Shown in pieces: positions 52,801 to 60,907 of a DNA stretch of 64,000 nt. The notes under the pieces are model-generated. The model searched no databases, was not told the origin of the DNA, and saw only the letters and a program-made list of their open reading frames with translations. The position numbers and the translations under genes were made by a program. This DNA comes from Paraburkholderia xenovorans LB400 (GTDB lineage: Bacteria > Pseudomonadota > Gammaproteobacteria > Burkholderiales > Burkholderiaceae), in the NCBI RefSeq assembly GCF_000013645.1, contig NC_007952.1, positions 2,046,001 to 2,110,000 on the forward strand, given 5' to 3'. Positions within the stretch are counted from its first letter, which is position 1. Each line of letters opens with the position of its first letter.

Positions 52801-54402
52801 ATCACCGATACCGAAGCGCGCCACCACGAAGGCTGGCCGGCATGGCTCGCTTCGCTGGCCGAATCCGGCCGCGCCACCCGCTTGCAGATTGCTGATGACG
52901 CCGGCGTGTGGCTGCCCATCGAGCGCCTCACCTGCTTCGAGTCGCTCTATCCCGAGGCCCGATTCTCACCCCCGCTCGCCGCGCCAAAAGGCTACACGGA
53001 TAGCTGGAATGCCGACGACGCCTTGCTCGACGTGCTCCGTGCGCGCCTGACGGGCTTCGGCCCGCTGCCGGCCAGCGCGATTGCGGCGGCGCTGAAATTA
53101 CCGGCGGCATCGGTCGAACAGAGTCTCATGCGCCTCGAAGCCGAAGGCTATGTGATGCGCGGGCGCTTCACGCCGCAAGCCGCGGAAGAAGAATGGTGCG
53201 AACGCCACCTGCTCGCCCGCATACACCGTTACACGGTGAAACGCTTGCGACGCGAAATCGAGCCGGTGGAACGGCACGACTTCATGCGCTTTCTGTTCGA
53301 GTGGCAACACTTGACGCCGGACACCCGCAGCGAAGGGCGCGACGCACTGGCCGCGGTGCTCGAACAACTCGAAGGCTTCCAGGCCGCGGCGGGCGCGTGG
53401 GAGGAAGACATCCTGCCCGCACGCGTGAAGGCGTACGCGAATACTTCGCTCGACGAACTATGCCGGGCCGGCAAGATAGTCTGGACCCGTCTGACCGAGC
53501 GAGCACGCGGCACCGCGGGGCCGGTCCGCAGCACGCCGATCGTGCTGCTGCCGCGCGCACGGGTACGGGTGTGGAGCGCATTGCTCGATCCGTCGAAACA
53601 ACCGGAGTTGTCGGCGCGCGCGCAAAGCGTGTATGACGTGCTGGCACAGCACGGCGCGATGTTCTTCGACGAATTGCTGACCGAGGTTCGCGTATTGCGT
53701 ATGGAGTTGGAGAGCGCGCTAGGCGAACTGGTGGCCGCGGGTCTCGTGAATTCCGACAGTTTCGCGGGCTTGCGTGCGTTGCTGAAACCGGTTGCAAAGC
53801 GCAATGCGTTTTCGGGCAGCCGGCGCGCGCGTTCGAGTGCGTTGATCGGCGGCATGGACGACGCGGGACGCTGGGCACTCGTCAGCCGGCCCGCCACTGC
53901 GGCAGCCGAAGTTGCGCCGGAGCGCCGCCGGCAATTGCCGCCCGACGTGCTGGAACATGTCGCGATGACACTCCTGCGCCGTTATGGCGTGGTGTTCTGG
54001 CGTCTGCTCGAACGCGAGGCAGATTGGCTGCCGCCGTGGCGAGATCTTCTACGTGTGTTCCAGCGTCTCGAAGCGCGCGGCGTGATTCGCGGCGGGCGCT
54101 TTGTGAACGGACTCGCGGGTGAACAGTTCGCGCTGCCCGAAGCGATTCCGGTCTTGCGAGAAGTGCGGCGACATGCGAACGATGGTGCTTTTGTTTGTGT
54201 CGCCGGTACTGATCCGTTGAATCTCGCCGGTACTTTGCTGGTCGGCGAACGCGTGCCCGCGGTGGCCGGCAACCGCATTCTCTATCGCGACGGCATCGTG
54301 GTTGCCACGCTCGTAGCGGGGACTTTCTGGTTCGGTCCTGCTCTGGAAGCGGTTCCTTCCGCGAGAGAACAGGCACGTGCCTGGCTCGCGCGGCGGTTTT
54401 GA
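49900..54402 (+). CDS. lhr: Lhr-type large ATP-dependent DNA helicase
   Basis: A 1,500-residue superfamily 2 helicase of the Lhr (large helicase-related) family. Walker A APTGSGKT at about 75-82, VDEIHALAGSKRG (DEIH, 202-205), FVNTRRMAERAARHL and the QRVGRSGHHVGG motif VI complete the motor; the winged-helix, beta-bundle and long Lhr C-terminal region follow. It acts in DNA repair. It runs alone and is followed by rpfR after 204 bp. ATG 49900 is used, but ATG 49870 and a TTG at 49837 are also open and none has a good ribosome site. Confidence 0.93.
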   Translation: MTSAPALPAAAPGAASGNASGPVATPATGRSTAHALDDFHPAVASWFLKTFPAPTDAQAAAWPQIRRGRSTLVAAPTGSGKTLTAFLSALDDLVQQGLAAGGALPDETLVVYVSPLKALSNDIRLNLQLPLQGIAAELEARGLPALDIRTAVRTGDTTQQERNALKKRAPHILVTTPESLYVLLGSDSGRRMLSTVRTVIVDEIHALAGSKRGSHLALSLERLDALCQRRLPRIGLSATQKPVSAVARFLVGGASIDSGIPADCAIVDVGHVRERDLALEIPPVPLEAVMPNEVWERVYDRLAELVAMHRTTLIFVNTRRMAERAARHLTERLGKEAVAAHHGSLAREHRFDAEQRLKRGELRVLIATASLELGIDIGDVDLVCQMGSPRAIAPFLQRVGRSGHHVGGMPKGRLFPASRDDLIECAALLDCVRRGELDALRIPRAPLDVLAQQIVAEVSSAEWSEDALFDMMRRAAPYADLTREQYDAVLRMLVEGYTSRNGPRGAYLHRDVLSGTLRGRRGGKLVAVTSGGTIPENADYAVVLEPQAINIGTVNEDFAVESLAGDVFQLGNASYRILRIESGRVRVEDAQGQPPNIPFWLGEAPGRSDELSFGVARLREQIGRLLDGKDPAMPATVANATGTEVQAEEITTLPVRLDHATQWLTDNLGLDEAAARQIVDYLARARAALSVLPTQNTLVMERFFDESGGTQLVIHAPFGSRVNRAWGLALRKRFCRTFNFELQAAATEDAIVLSLTGSHSFVLDEVWRYLHSNSAEHLLIQALLDAPLFGVRWRWNATTALGLPRYTGGRKTAPQLQRMRSEDLLASVFPEQAACLENVVGERELPHHPLVDQTVDDCLHEAMDSERWLALLRRIEQGEVQLVARDLPAPSPLAAEILNAKPYAYLDDAPIEERRTQAVLNRRWTDPSSADDLGALDAGAIESVRDDAWPQARNADEMHEALTGLACITDTEARHHEGWPAWLASLAESGRATRLQIADDAGVWLPIERLTCFESLYPEARFSPPLAAPKGYTDSWNADDALLDVLRARLTGFGPLPASAIAAALKLPAASVEQSLMRLEAEGYVMRGRFTPQAAEEEWCERHLLARIHRYTVKRLRREIEPVERHDFMRFLFEWQHLTPDTRSEGRDALAAVLEQLEGFQAAAGAWEEDILPARVKAYANTSLDELCRAGKIVWTRLTERARGTAGPVRSTPIVLLPRARVRVWSALLDPSKQPELSARAQSVYDVLAQHGAMFFDELLTEVRVLRMELESALGELVAAGLVNSDSFAGLRALLKPVAKRNAFSGSRRARSSALIGGMDDAGRWALVSRPATAAAEVAPERRRQLPPDVLEHVAMTLLRRYGVVFWRLLEREADWLPPWRDLLRVFQRLEARGVIRGGRFVNGLAGEQFALPEAIPVLREVRRHANDGAFVCVAGTDPLNLAGTLLVGERVPAVAGNRILYRDGIVVATLVAGTFWFGPALEAVPSAREQARAWLARRF

Positions 54403-54519
54403 GGCCCGAAGTGCGTGCGGACTGTTGGAAAATCGCAGCAACTTCAATGCAAAAAAGCGCTAAAGGCGACAGTCGCGCTGACCGTTAATCTTTCTAAGCC
54501 CGAACGCCAGCCGCTTCGC

Positions 54520-54525
54520 TACAAT
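54520..54525 (+). promoter_or_regulatory. Possible -10 element of rpfR
   Basis: TACAAT, 82 bp upstream of the rpfR start, in a short AT-leaning region. No good -35 is seen at the expected spacing, so confidence is low. Confidence 0.35.
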
Positions 54526-54530
54526 GGGGA

Positions 54531-54554
54531 CAGTCTTAAGTATGATGAAGACTG
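54531..54554. promoter_or_regulatory. Operator-like inverted repeat before rpfR
   Basis: CAGTCTT-N10-AAGACTG, perfect 7-bp arms, just downstream of the putative -10 and 53 bp before the rpfR start. This is a typical repressor position. The cognate protein is not known. Confidence 0.55.
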
Positions 54555-54606
54555 TTTGCCGACTCCGCCTTCAGGGGGCCAACGGCACACACCGCCCGGG
54601 GATCTC

Positions 54607-56610
54607 ATGAACGACGACCAACACGACCAGGTGCTTTTTGCGCAGTTCGGCACAAGCAGCCCATGCTGGCGTCTGTCGAACGACAGCAACGCGCTCGAAC
54701 TCACGCCCGTGACCGGCGACGTGCCCGCCAATGTCGCCATTCCGCTGAATCCTCAACAAGCCTCGCAAATCCGCTGCCTCACCGGCGTCACCTCGCATCT
54801 CGTGCTCGACGTGCGGCTATTCGGCGAACCGTTGCGTCTGCACCTGGTGGGTAAAAAGCTCACCAGCAACTCCTGGGCCGGCACCGCCTCGGCCTATGAC
54901 GACACCGAGTCCGTCGCGCGCGATCTGGTCCACGGTCTTTCGTTCGCCGAACAGGTTGTCTCCGAAGTGAATTCGGTCGTCGTGATCCTCGACCGGCACG
55001 GCCGGATACAGCGCTTCAACCGGCTCGCGGAAGAACTCACCGGCGTCAAGGAAGAGAACATCATCGGCCGCAACGTGTGGGCGCTGTTCATGTCTACTGA
55101 AGATGGCGCGGCGTCCAGTCAGAACATTGCGGGCTTCTTCAATCGCGGCGTGTCGTACGAAGTCGAGCGGCGCATCAAAACGGTGCACGGCGAACGGCTC
55201 TTTCTGTTTCGCAACAAGTTCGTTCACAGCGGCAGCGGCGTCGAAGAACAGTTCCTGATCTGCTCAGGCACGGACATCACCGAAGAACGGCTCGCGCAGG
55301 AACGCCTCACCGAACTCGCGAACACCGACTCGCTCACCGGCCTCGCGAACCGCAACGCGATCCAGGACAGGATCCGCGCCGCCATTGAAGACGCCACGCC
55401 GGGCGAAGCGGTCGGCGTGCTGTTCCTCGACCTCGACAACTTCAAGAAGGTCAACGATCACTACGGCCACGTCTTCGGCGACCGCCTGATTCGCGACGTA
55501 TCGTCGGCCATCAGCCTCTGTCTGAACGAAGGCGATACGCTCGCGCGACTCGGCGGCGACGAATTCATCGTGCTCGCGGCCAGGGGCACGGCGCATGAAC
55601 TCGAAGTCACCGCGCAGCGCATTCTCGAACGCATGCGCACACCCTTCAGCCTCGGGCTCGTGGAGGTCTACACGGGCTGCTCGATCGGCATCGCGCGGTA
55701 TCCGGAACACGGCGACAGCCTCGAATCGCTGATCCGTTCAGCGGACACCGCCATGTACGTCGCCAAAGACGAAGGCAAGCGTACGCACCGCGTGTTCTCG
55801 CCGGAGATGAACCGCAAGGTCGCCGAGTACATGTGGCTCGACACCAACCTGCGGCGCGGCCTCGATGAAGGCCAACTGACACTGCATTACCAGCCGAAAC
55901 TGTCGCTCGCCACCGGCGTGGTCCAGGGCGCCGAGGCGCTGGTGCGCTGGAATTCGCCGGAGCGCGGGCAGATCATGCCCACCAAGTTCATCCGTTATGC
56001 AGAAGAGTCGGGTCTGATTGGCGTGCTGGGCCGCTGGGTCATGGAAACGGCCGCGAAACAGGCCGCCAAATGGAAAGCGGACGGCTACAACCTGCGCATC
56101 GCGATCAACGTGTCGGCGCGGCAACTCGTCGACACGGCGGTGGTCCGCCATTTCAGCGAGGCGCTCCAGCATGCGAACCTCGACCCCTGTCTGATCGATC
56201 TCGAACTGACCGAGAGTTGCCTGATCGAAGACGAAACGGCCGCGATCGATCTGATCAAGCAATTCCGCCAGCTCGGCGCTCAGGTTCATCTGGATGACTT
56301 CGGCACGGGTTATTCGTCGCTGTCGCAACTCGGCCGTATTCCGCTCGACGTGATCAAGCTCGATCGCAGCTTCGTTCGCTCGATCAACGCCGACCCCAAA
56401 GCGCAAGCGCTGGTGCGCTCAATGGTGGTCGTCGCGCAGGAGCTGAATTTCAAGGTGGTTGCCGAAGGGATCGAAACCGAGTCGGAAGAATTGTTCATGA
56501 GGGGTCTGGGCGTCGATTACGTGCAGGGTTTTCTGTACGGCCAGGCCATGCCGGCGGCTGAATTCGAGCGCTGGTTGCAGGATAGACAGAAGCTCAGACT
56601 GATTGCCTGA
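54607..56610 (+). CDS. rpfR: BDSF receptor and c-di-GMP enzyme RpfR
   Basis: A 667-residue cytoplasmic receptor for cis-2-dodecenoic acid. Order: an RpfF-interaction (FI) domain at about 1-95, a PAS sensor at about 112-228, GGDEF (motif GGDEF intact at 316-320) and EAL (GAEALVRW, Glu 443; ELTES and DDFGTGYSSL intact). Signal binding raises phosphodiesterase activity in Burkholderia RpfR. Length and order match that protein, and the rpfF gene is convergent 77 bp away, so the assignment does not rest on domain content alone; a PdeR-like protein would be the alternative. ATG 54607 follows GGGGAT. Confidence 0.9.
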   Translation: MNDDQHDQVLFAQFGTSSPCWRLSNDSNALELTPVTGDVPANVAIPLNPQQASQIRCLTGVTSHLVLDVRLFGEPLRLHLVGKKLTSNSWAGTASAYDDTESVARDLVHGLSFAEQVVSEVNSVVVILDRHGRIQRFNRLAEELTGVKEENIIGRNVWALFMSTEDGAASSQNIAGFFNRGVSYEVERRIKTVHGERLFLFRNKFVHSGSGVEEQFLICSGTDITEERLAQERLTELANTDSLTGLANRNAIQDRIRAAIEDATPGEAVGVLFLDLDNFKKVNDHYGHVFGDRLIRDVSSAISLCLNEGDTLARLGGDEFIVLAARGTAHELEVTAQRILERMRTPFSLGLVEVYTGCSIGIARYPEHGDSLESLIRSADTAMYVAKDEGKRTHRVFSPEMNRKVAEYMWLDTNLRRGLDEGQLTLHYQPKLSLATGVVQGAEALVRWNSPERGQIMPTKFIRYAEESGLIGVLGRWVMETAAKQAAKWKADGYNLRIAINVSARQLVDTAVVRHFSEALQHANLDPCLIDLELTESCLIEDETAAIDLIKQFRQLGAQVHLDDFGTGYSSLSQLGRIPLDVIKLDRSFVRSINADPKAQALVRSMVVVAQELNFKVVAEGIETESEELFMRGLGVDYVQGFLYGQAMPAAEFERWLQDRQKLRLIA

Positions 56611-56644
56611 GCTCCCGTGCGCCCCGCGGGATTTCCCCTTGGGG

Positions 56645-56662
56645 GCCGCTCCCCCTTGCGGC
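56645..56662. terminator. Hairpin between rpfR and rpfF
   Basis: GCCGC-N8-GCGGC in the 77-bp gap between the convergent genes, beside a CCCCTTGGGG stem. No T run, so weak. Confidence 0.35.
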
Positions 56663-56687
56663 TGCCGGTGTTCGAACCCGGGCCGGT

Positions 56688-57575
56688 TCAGGCGAAATTG
56701 GCCGCGCTGGCCGCTGTCTGACGCAGGTTCGCCGTACGCCGGTTCTGCAGCATCACGAGCCGCTCCATGAAGGCCAGGTCCTTTTCTTCGATCGTGAAGG
56801 CGGCCTCGACCCAATCCTCCGTGATTTCCATCAACTCGGCGCGCGAAAGTTGCAACACGCGCTGGCGAGCCCGCAGCATCGCGCGGATGCCGTTCATTTT
56901 CGGCTTGAGCGTGTCGATGAAAGTGCGGGTCGCCATATAGGCTTCGCCCGGCTCGAACAGTTGATCGACCAGACCTTTGCCGTAATGCCATTCGGCCGTA
57001 TGCGATTCTCCGACACCGATCAGTTCCTCCGCGAGCCGCATGCCGACTTTACGCGCCACCAGTGAATAACCGCCCATGCCCGGGAACAGATTGAACGCGA
57101 TCTCCGGGAAGCCCATGCGCGCGTCGCTCTGCGCGAGCAGGAAATGATGTGCAAGCGCGGCCTCGAAGCCTCCGCCGAGCGCCGTGCCCTCCACCATCGC
57201 AATCGAGATCGCCCCGGTGTCGAACCCGCGCGACGCCGCATGCACGCAATCGACACACGCCCGCGCGTACGCCATCAGCGCCTGACGCTTGCCGTTGCGG
57301 ATCGCGTCCGCGAAGAAATCCAGGTCGCCGCCCACGTTGTACATGGTCGGAATCAACGAGCCGGTGACCCAGAAATCGATTGGTAATCCCGACTCTCGCG
57401 CTGCCTGTGCGAGTTCCAGAATGTCATGCACCAGATCGAGATTGAAACAGGGCCGCGGCTGCGCCCGCAACATCATCCACATGACGTTGCGGCCTTCTTC
57501 GTAGTAAGCGGAAATTTGCGAAAGATTGCCGGCTTCGAGGAACGGACGGCAGGCGTGGTGGTTATGCAGATTCAT
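56688..57575 (-). CDS. rpfF: BDSF synthase RpfF (cis-2-dodecenoic acid)
   Basis: A 295-residue crotonase-fold enzyme that dehydrates 3-hydroxydodecanoyl-ACP and cleaves the thioester to release the diffusible signal BDSF. The catalytic Glu pair is at about 138 (GGGFEAALAHH) and 158 (MGFPEIAFNLFPGMGGYS), 20 residues apart as in Xanthomonas RpfF. Also seen are EEGRNVMWMMLR, DFWVTGSLIP and NVGGDLDFF. It is convergent with rpfR. ATG 57575 follows AGGAC at nine bases; a longer reading to 57614 adds non-homologous residues. Confidence 0.95.
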   Translation of the reverse strand: MNLHNHHACRPFLEAGNLSQISAYYEEGRNVMWMMLRAQPRPCFNLDLVHDILELAQAARESGLPIDFWVTGSLIPTMYNVGGDLDFFADAIRNGKRQALMAYARACVDCVHAASRGFDTGAISIAMVEGTALGGGFEAALAHHFLLAQSDARMGFPEIAFNLFPGMGGYSLVARKVGMRLAEELIGVGESHTAEWHYGKGLVDQLFEPGEAYMATRTFIDTLKPKMNGIRAMLRARQRVLQLSRAELMEITEDWVEAAFTIEEKDLAFMERLVMLQNRRTANLRQTAASAANFA

Positions 57576-58088
57576 TTGAACGGTCCTTTTAAGGTTAAAC
57601 ACCTGGTATTGCAATGCGAGCCTAAAGCAGACCGGAATCGGATGGGAGCGGGGTAACCAACAGATGAATGCAAGCCGCGCTCAAAGCCGCACCAGAAGGC
57701 GTTTCGGGCAAAGACGGAGGTGCGGTGAAGCGTGGCGCGGACGCAAACGCTTGCGCACCGAAGATGGGCGAAAATGGCCCACGAATAAGCACGGAACGCC
57801 TGTCGATTTACTGACGGCCAGAGATTGAATTTCTTGCCGGAGCGGAAAGAGAAAGAAATAGTCTTCGATTAGAAAATGCAATCGAAAATATCAGCGGCGA
57901 ATTTATTTTTTCTGGTGTGCGGGCTAACAGACGGATTATCCGTTTCGCATATTCAAACGCGCGGCCACTCAGGCCGCGCATTTTTTATCAGAGTCCTATT
58001 GCGGTTGCGCGGCATGGCGACAAGCTTGCCGCGCATTCATGCAATGGATGGCCGCGTTGTTCGTACCGGGCGTTGCGCCCCGGAACGT
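57576..58088. other. 513-bp spacer upstream of rpfF
   Basis: Contains the rpfF promoter on the minus strand (a TTGCAA near 57610 on that strand is a candidate -35). The part from about 57780 to 57990 is AT-rich. It ends with a strong hairpin and T run on the plus strand and a small palindrome ACGGATTATCCGT at 57931-57943. No protein gene is supported. Confidence 0.6.
57955..57988 (+). terminator. Rho-independent terminator facing right
   Basis: Stem GCGCGGCC / GGCCGCGC (57959-57966 with 57972-57979), 5-base loop, followed by ATTTTTTAT on the plus strand. No plus-strand gene precedes it, so it may end a small RNA. On the minus strand the stem is followed only by CGTTTGAAT, so it would be weaker as a terminator of the M20 gene. 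Confidence 0.75.
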
Positions 58089-59552
58089 TCAGGGCGCGGC
58101 GGCGATCACCTCCGCGACCGCTGCCGTAAGCTTCTTGCCGTACGGCACGTGCAGGAATTCGTTCGGTCCGTGCGCGTTCGACTTCGGTCCGAGCACGCCG
58201 CACACCATGAACTGCGATTTCGGGAAACCCGCCTTCAGCACGTTCATGAGCGGAATGGTGCCGCCCTGCCCCATGTAGGCGACATCGGCGCCGTAGTGTT
58301 GACGCGATGCGTGGTTGAGCGCCGTGGCAAGCCACGGGGCGAGATCCGGCGCGCTCCAGCCGCTCGCCGCGCCGGCGTCCGGCTTGAACGTCACCCTGGC
58401 GTTGTACGGCGGATCCAGTTCGAGCAGCGCCTTCAGTTCGGCGACCGCCTGTTCCGCCTCGATCAGCGGCGGCAGACGCAGCGACAACTTGAACGCCGTG
58501 CGCGGACGCAGCACGTTGCCGGCATCGGCCAGCGCGGGCAGACCCGCCGCGCCGGTCACGGACAGCGACGGACGCCACGTCGAATTGAGCAGGGCCTCTT
58601 TGGGATCAGTGGTGGTGGGCAGCACCTGGCGGCCGTCCTGGCCGCACGCCCACGGCAGTTTTTTCCAGACGTCGTCGCCGAGAATCTGGGCGGTGGCTTC
58701 CGCTTCACGCAAACGGTCCGCCGGAATCTCGACGTGGAAACCCTTTGGCAGCAGCGTGCCGTTGGCGGAGTCTTCGAGACGGTCGAACAGTTGCCGCATC
58801 ACGCGGAAGCTCGACGGCGCGATCCCGCCGTAGCCGCCCGAATGAATGCCTTCGTCGAGCACCTGCACTTCGAGGTCGCCCGCCACCAGTCCGCGCAACG
58901 ACGTGGTGAGCCACAACTGGTCGTAGTTGCCCGCGCCCGAATCCAGGCACACGACGAGACCGACCTTGCCGAGCCGCTCGCGCAGCGCGTCGACATACGG
59001 CAGCAGATCGTAGCTGCCGGATTCCTCGCAGGTTTCGATCAGCCCGACACAACGCGGACGCTCGACGCCTTGCGCGTCCAGCGCCGCGAGTGCGGTCATG
59101 CTCGCGTAGATCGCATAGCCGTCGTCGGCGCCGCCGCGGCCGTACAGCTTGCCGTTCTCGAGCTTGGGCGTCCACGGTCCGAGGTCGTTGCGCCAGCCGT
59201 CGAACTCGGGCTGCTTGTCGAGGTGGCCATACAGCACGATGGTCTCTTCGCTGCCGGAGCGGGTCGCCGGCGTTTCGAAGAAGATCACCGGCGTGCGGCC
59301 CGGCAAGCGGATCACTTCGAGTTTCAGGCCGCGCACCGGCTGCTGTTCGGCCCATTGCGCGGCGTCGGTGATCACGCGCTCCAGATAGCCGTGCCTGACC
59401 CACTCGGGATCGAACGCCGGACTCTTGGCCGGTACCGCGATGTAGTCCGTGAGCGCGGGCACGATCTCGTCGTTCCACTTGCGCTCCACGAATTCACGCA
59501 GCGTGTCGGGGTTGATGCGTTGAGCCTGCTGGGTCGTGTCGTCGGAGATCAT
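58089..59552 (-). CDS. M20-family metallopeptidase (dipeptidase)
   Basis: A 487-residue zinc peptidase of the M20 family. Metal and catalytic residues are in VLYGHLDKQPE (His, Asp), GRGGADDGYA (Asp), CEESGS (Glu pair) and the late GQGGTIPLM; a dimerisation domain interrupts the core at about 210-320. It probably cleaves dipeptides or acyl amino acids. ATG 59552 overlaps no gene; only a weak GGAC precedes it. Confidence 0.92.
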   Translation of the reverse strand: MISDDTTQQAQRINPDTLREFVERKWNDEIVPALTDYIAVPAKSPAFDPEWVRHGYLERVITDAAQWAEQQPVRGLKLEVIRLPGRTPVIFFETPATRSGSEETIVLYGHLDKQPEFDGWRNDLGPWTPKLENGKLYGRGGADDGYAIYASMTALAALDAQGVERPRCVGLIETCEESGSYDLLPYVDALRERLGKVGLVVCLDSGAGNYDQLWLTTSLRGLVAGDLEVQVLDEGIHSGGYGGIAPSSFRVMRQLFDRLEDSANGTLLPKGFHVEIPADRLREAEATAQILGDDVWKKLPWACGQDGRQVLPTTTDPKEALLNSTWRPSLSVTGAAGLPALADAGNVLRPRTAFKLSLRLPPLIEAEQAVAELKALLELDPPYNARVTFKPDAGAASGWSAPDLAPWLATALNHASRQHYGADVAYMGQGGTIPLMNVLKAGFPKSQFMVCGVLGPKSNAHGPNEFLHVPYGKKLTAAVAEVIAAAP

Positions 59553-59780
59553 GATGGCTGTCCGTGGCGGGTCTGTTCAGTCGAAACGATCATGATAGTC
59601 CTGATGCGGGGCCGGCTGAACCCCTCGTCGCGCAGCGCGCTCGCTCAGTGCCGGCTGCGTGACGACTGCCGCCGCTCGTGCCCGCCGTTCCGCTAGCAAC
59701 GCAAACCGTTTGCAGCGAGCTTACGCGGACAAAACAATCGCGCGACAATCAGGCTTACGTCGCGTATGGGGAGGCGGGTC

Positions 59781-60089
59781 ATGGGTGGCAATGTCGTCGT
59801 TCAGGCCATCGCCGCGGTGCTGGCGTTGGCGCTCTATTTTCTGCCGGCCGTTCTCGCGGACCGGCGCAAGCGCAACGACGTGCTGACGCTGGCGCTCTTC
59901 AATGCCTGTCTCGGCTGGACCGTGTTCGGCTGGCTGCTTGCGCTCTATTGGGCGCTGCAACCGAACCCGCCGAAAAACATCGCGGGCGAGGTGATGGAGA
60001 CGCGCAAACTCGTAAGGATGCGAGCGTTTTCGTCCGCGTTGCTGGTGCGCGTGCAACGTCGCACGACGCGGGATCGCTCGGAGAATTGA
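59781..60089 (+). CDS. Superinfection immunity (Imm)-family small membrane protein
   Basis: A 102-residue protein with two transmembrane helices (AIAAVLALALYFLPAVLA and LALFNACLGWTVFGWLLALYWAL) matching the Imm_superinfect family named after phage T4 Imm, which blocks DNA entry. Many bacterial members are not phage-borne, and there are no phage genes nearby, so a defence role is only possible. ATG 59781 has GGGGAGG six bases upstream; ATG 59766 is also open. Confidence 0.85.
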   Translation: MGGNVVVQAIAAVLALALYFLPAVLADRRKRNDVLTLALFNACLGWTVFGWLLALYWALQPNPPKNIAGEVMETRKLVRMRAFSSALLVRVQRRTTRDRSEN

Positions 60090-60105
60090 GTCAGGTGAGT
60101 CAGGT
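60088..60105. repeat. 9-bp duplication at a stop codon
   Basis: GAGTCAGGT occurs twice in tandem, beginning within the TGA stop of the Imm-family gene. Confidence 0.85.
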
Positions 60106-60138
60106 GCGGCCTGGTAAGTCGGAAAACAGGAAGGCGGG

Positions 60139-60411
60139 TCAGGCCGCGCGCCCCACGCGGTTCCACAGAACGGAACCGGCTGGAATGGAGCGTGGCTCCG
60201 CCCGCACGCTTGCGGGTGCAAACATCTCGCGGCGCAGTTCGCCGTGCTCGTCGAACCATTCGCAGATCAGCCAGTCGCCCGGATTGAGCGCCACTGGCCC
60301 TGCATATGTCACTGTCATGCGCGAGCCCCCTTCCTTCAACGTGACGACGTCGCCGACATTGAACTGCGCGGCTGGCGGTGTCTGGAATGCGTCAATGGTA
60401 GCGGTCAGCAT
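60139..60411 (-). CDS. DUF2158 (YodC-like) protein
   Basis: A 90-residue protein with the small DUF2158/YodC beta-barrel (FNVGDVVTLKEGGSRMTVTYAG and WLICEWFDEHGELRREMF). Its function is unknown. GGGGG precedes the ATG. It is convergent with the Imm-family gene (49-bp gap). Confidence 0.88.
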   Translation of the reverse strand: MLTATIDAFQTPPAAQFNVGDVVTLKEGGSRMTVTYAGPVALNPGDWLICEWFDEHGELRREMFAPASVRAEPRSIPAGSVLWNRVGRAA

Positions 60412-60907
60412 ATTTACCCCCTACGGAACCGTTGACCGGCAATAAATCGTTGCGCCGGATTTTTCGACATTAGACCTGCTGAAGGAAAACTCTAAAAGGT
60501 TTACCAAGATTAACAATCGAAATTAATCGCTGCAAGCGCTTTTTATTGATACCGTTTTCAGCGGGAGTGGAATGGCTTCCAGTCCCGATCGATGCCTGAG
60601 CGAAACCGGGAAAACCCTTCAATGTGCCTTCCATGTGCCGCCGGGCCGCCAGCCCATGCGGCGCTGCACGATCGCAACTGTTACTGCAGCGGGTTTGCGC
60701 AGCCAGTAGAAAATGCGGGGCCGTTTTGTCATATGTAATGAAGCACTGCGGGACTTTCAGGGTTTATTCTGATCTGGCGCAAAACACAATTACCTGTGAA
60801 CGGTCACGTCACCGGTAAATGCAGCATGCTTAAAATAGGATTGTTTAAAAAAGTGCCTAATAATTCCTGACAGCTTTCAGTTGAAAACGGTTACGGCTGC
60901 GGGATTT
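60412..60907. other. 496-bp AT-rich spacer
   Basis: Clearly richer in A and T than its surroundings (for example 60478-60560 and 60830-60895) with no convincing gene. It holds the DUF2158 promoter and the end of the MFS gene. A partial palindrome GGTCACGTCACC lies near 60801. Low GC may mean imported DNA or a silenced regulatory region. Confidence 0.55.

Noticed and set aside
59781..60089. Imm-family protein considered as evidence of a prophage
   Set aside because: No integrase, capsid, tail or lysis gene is nearby; the family is common on bacterial chromosomes.
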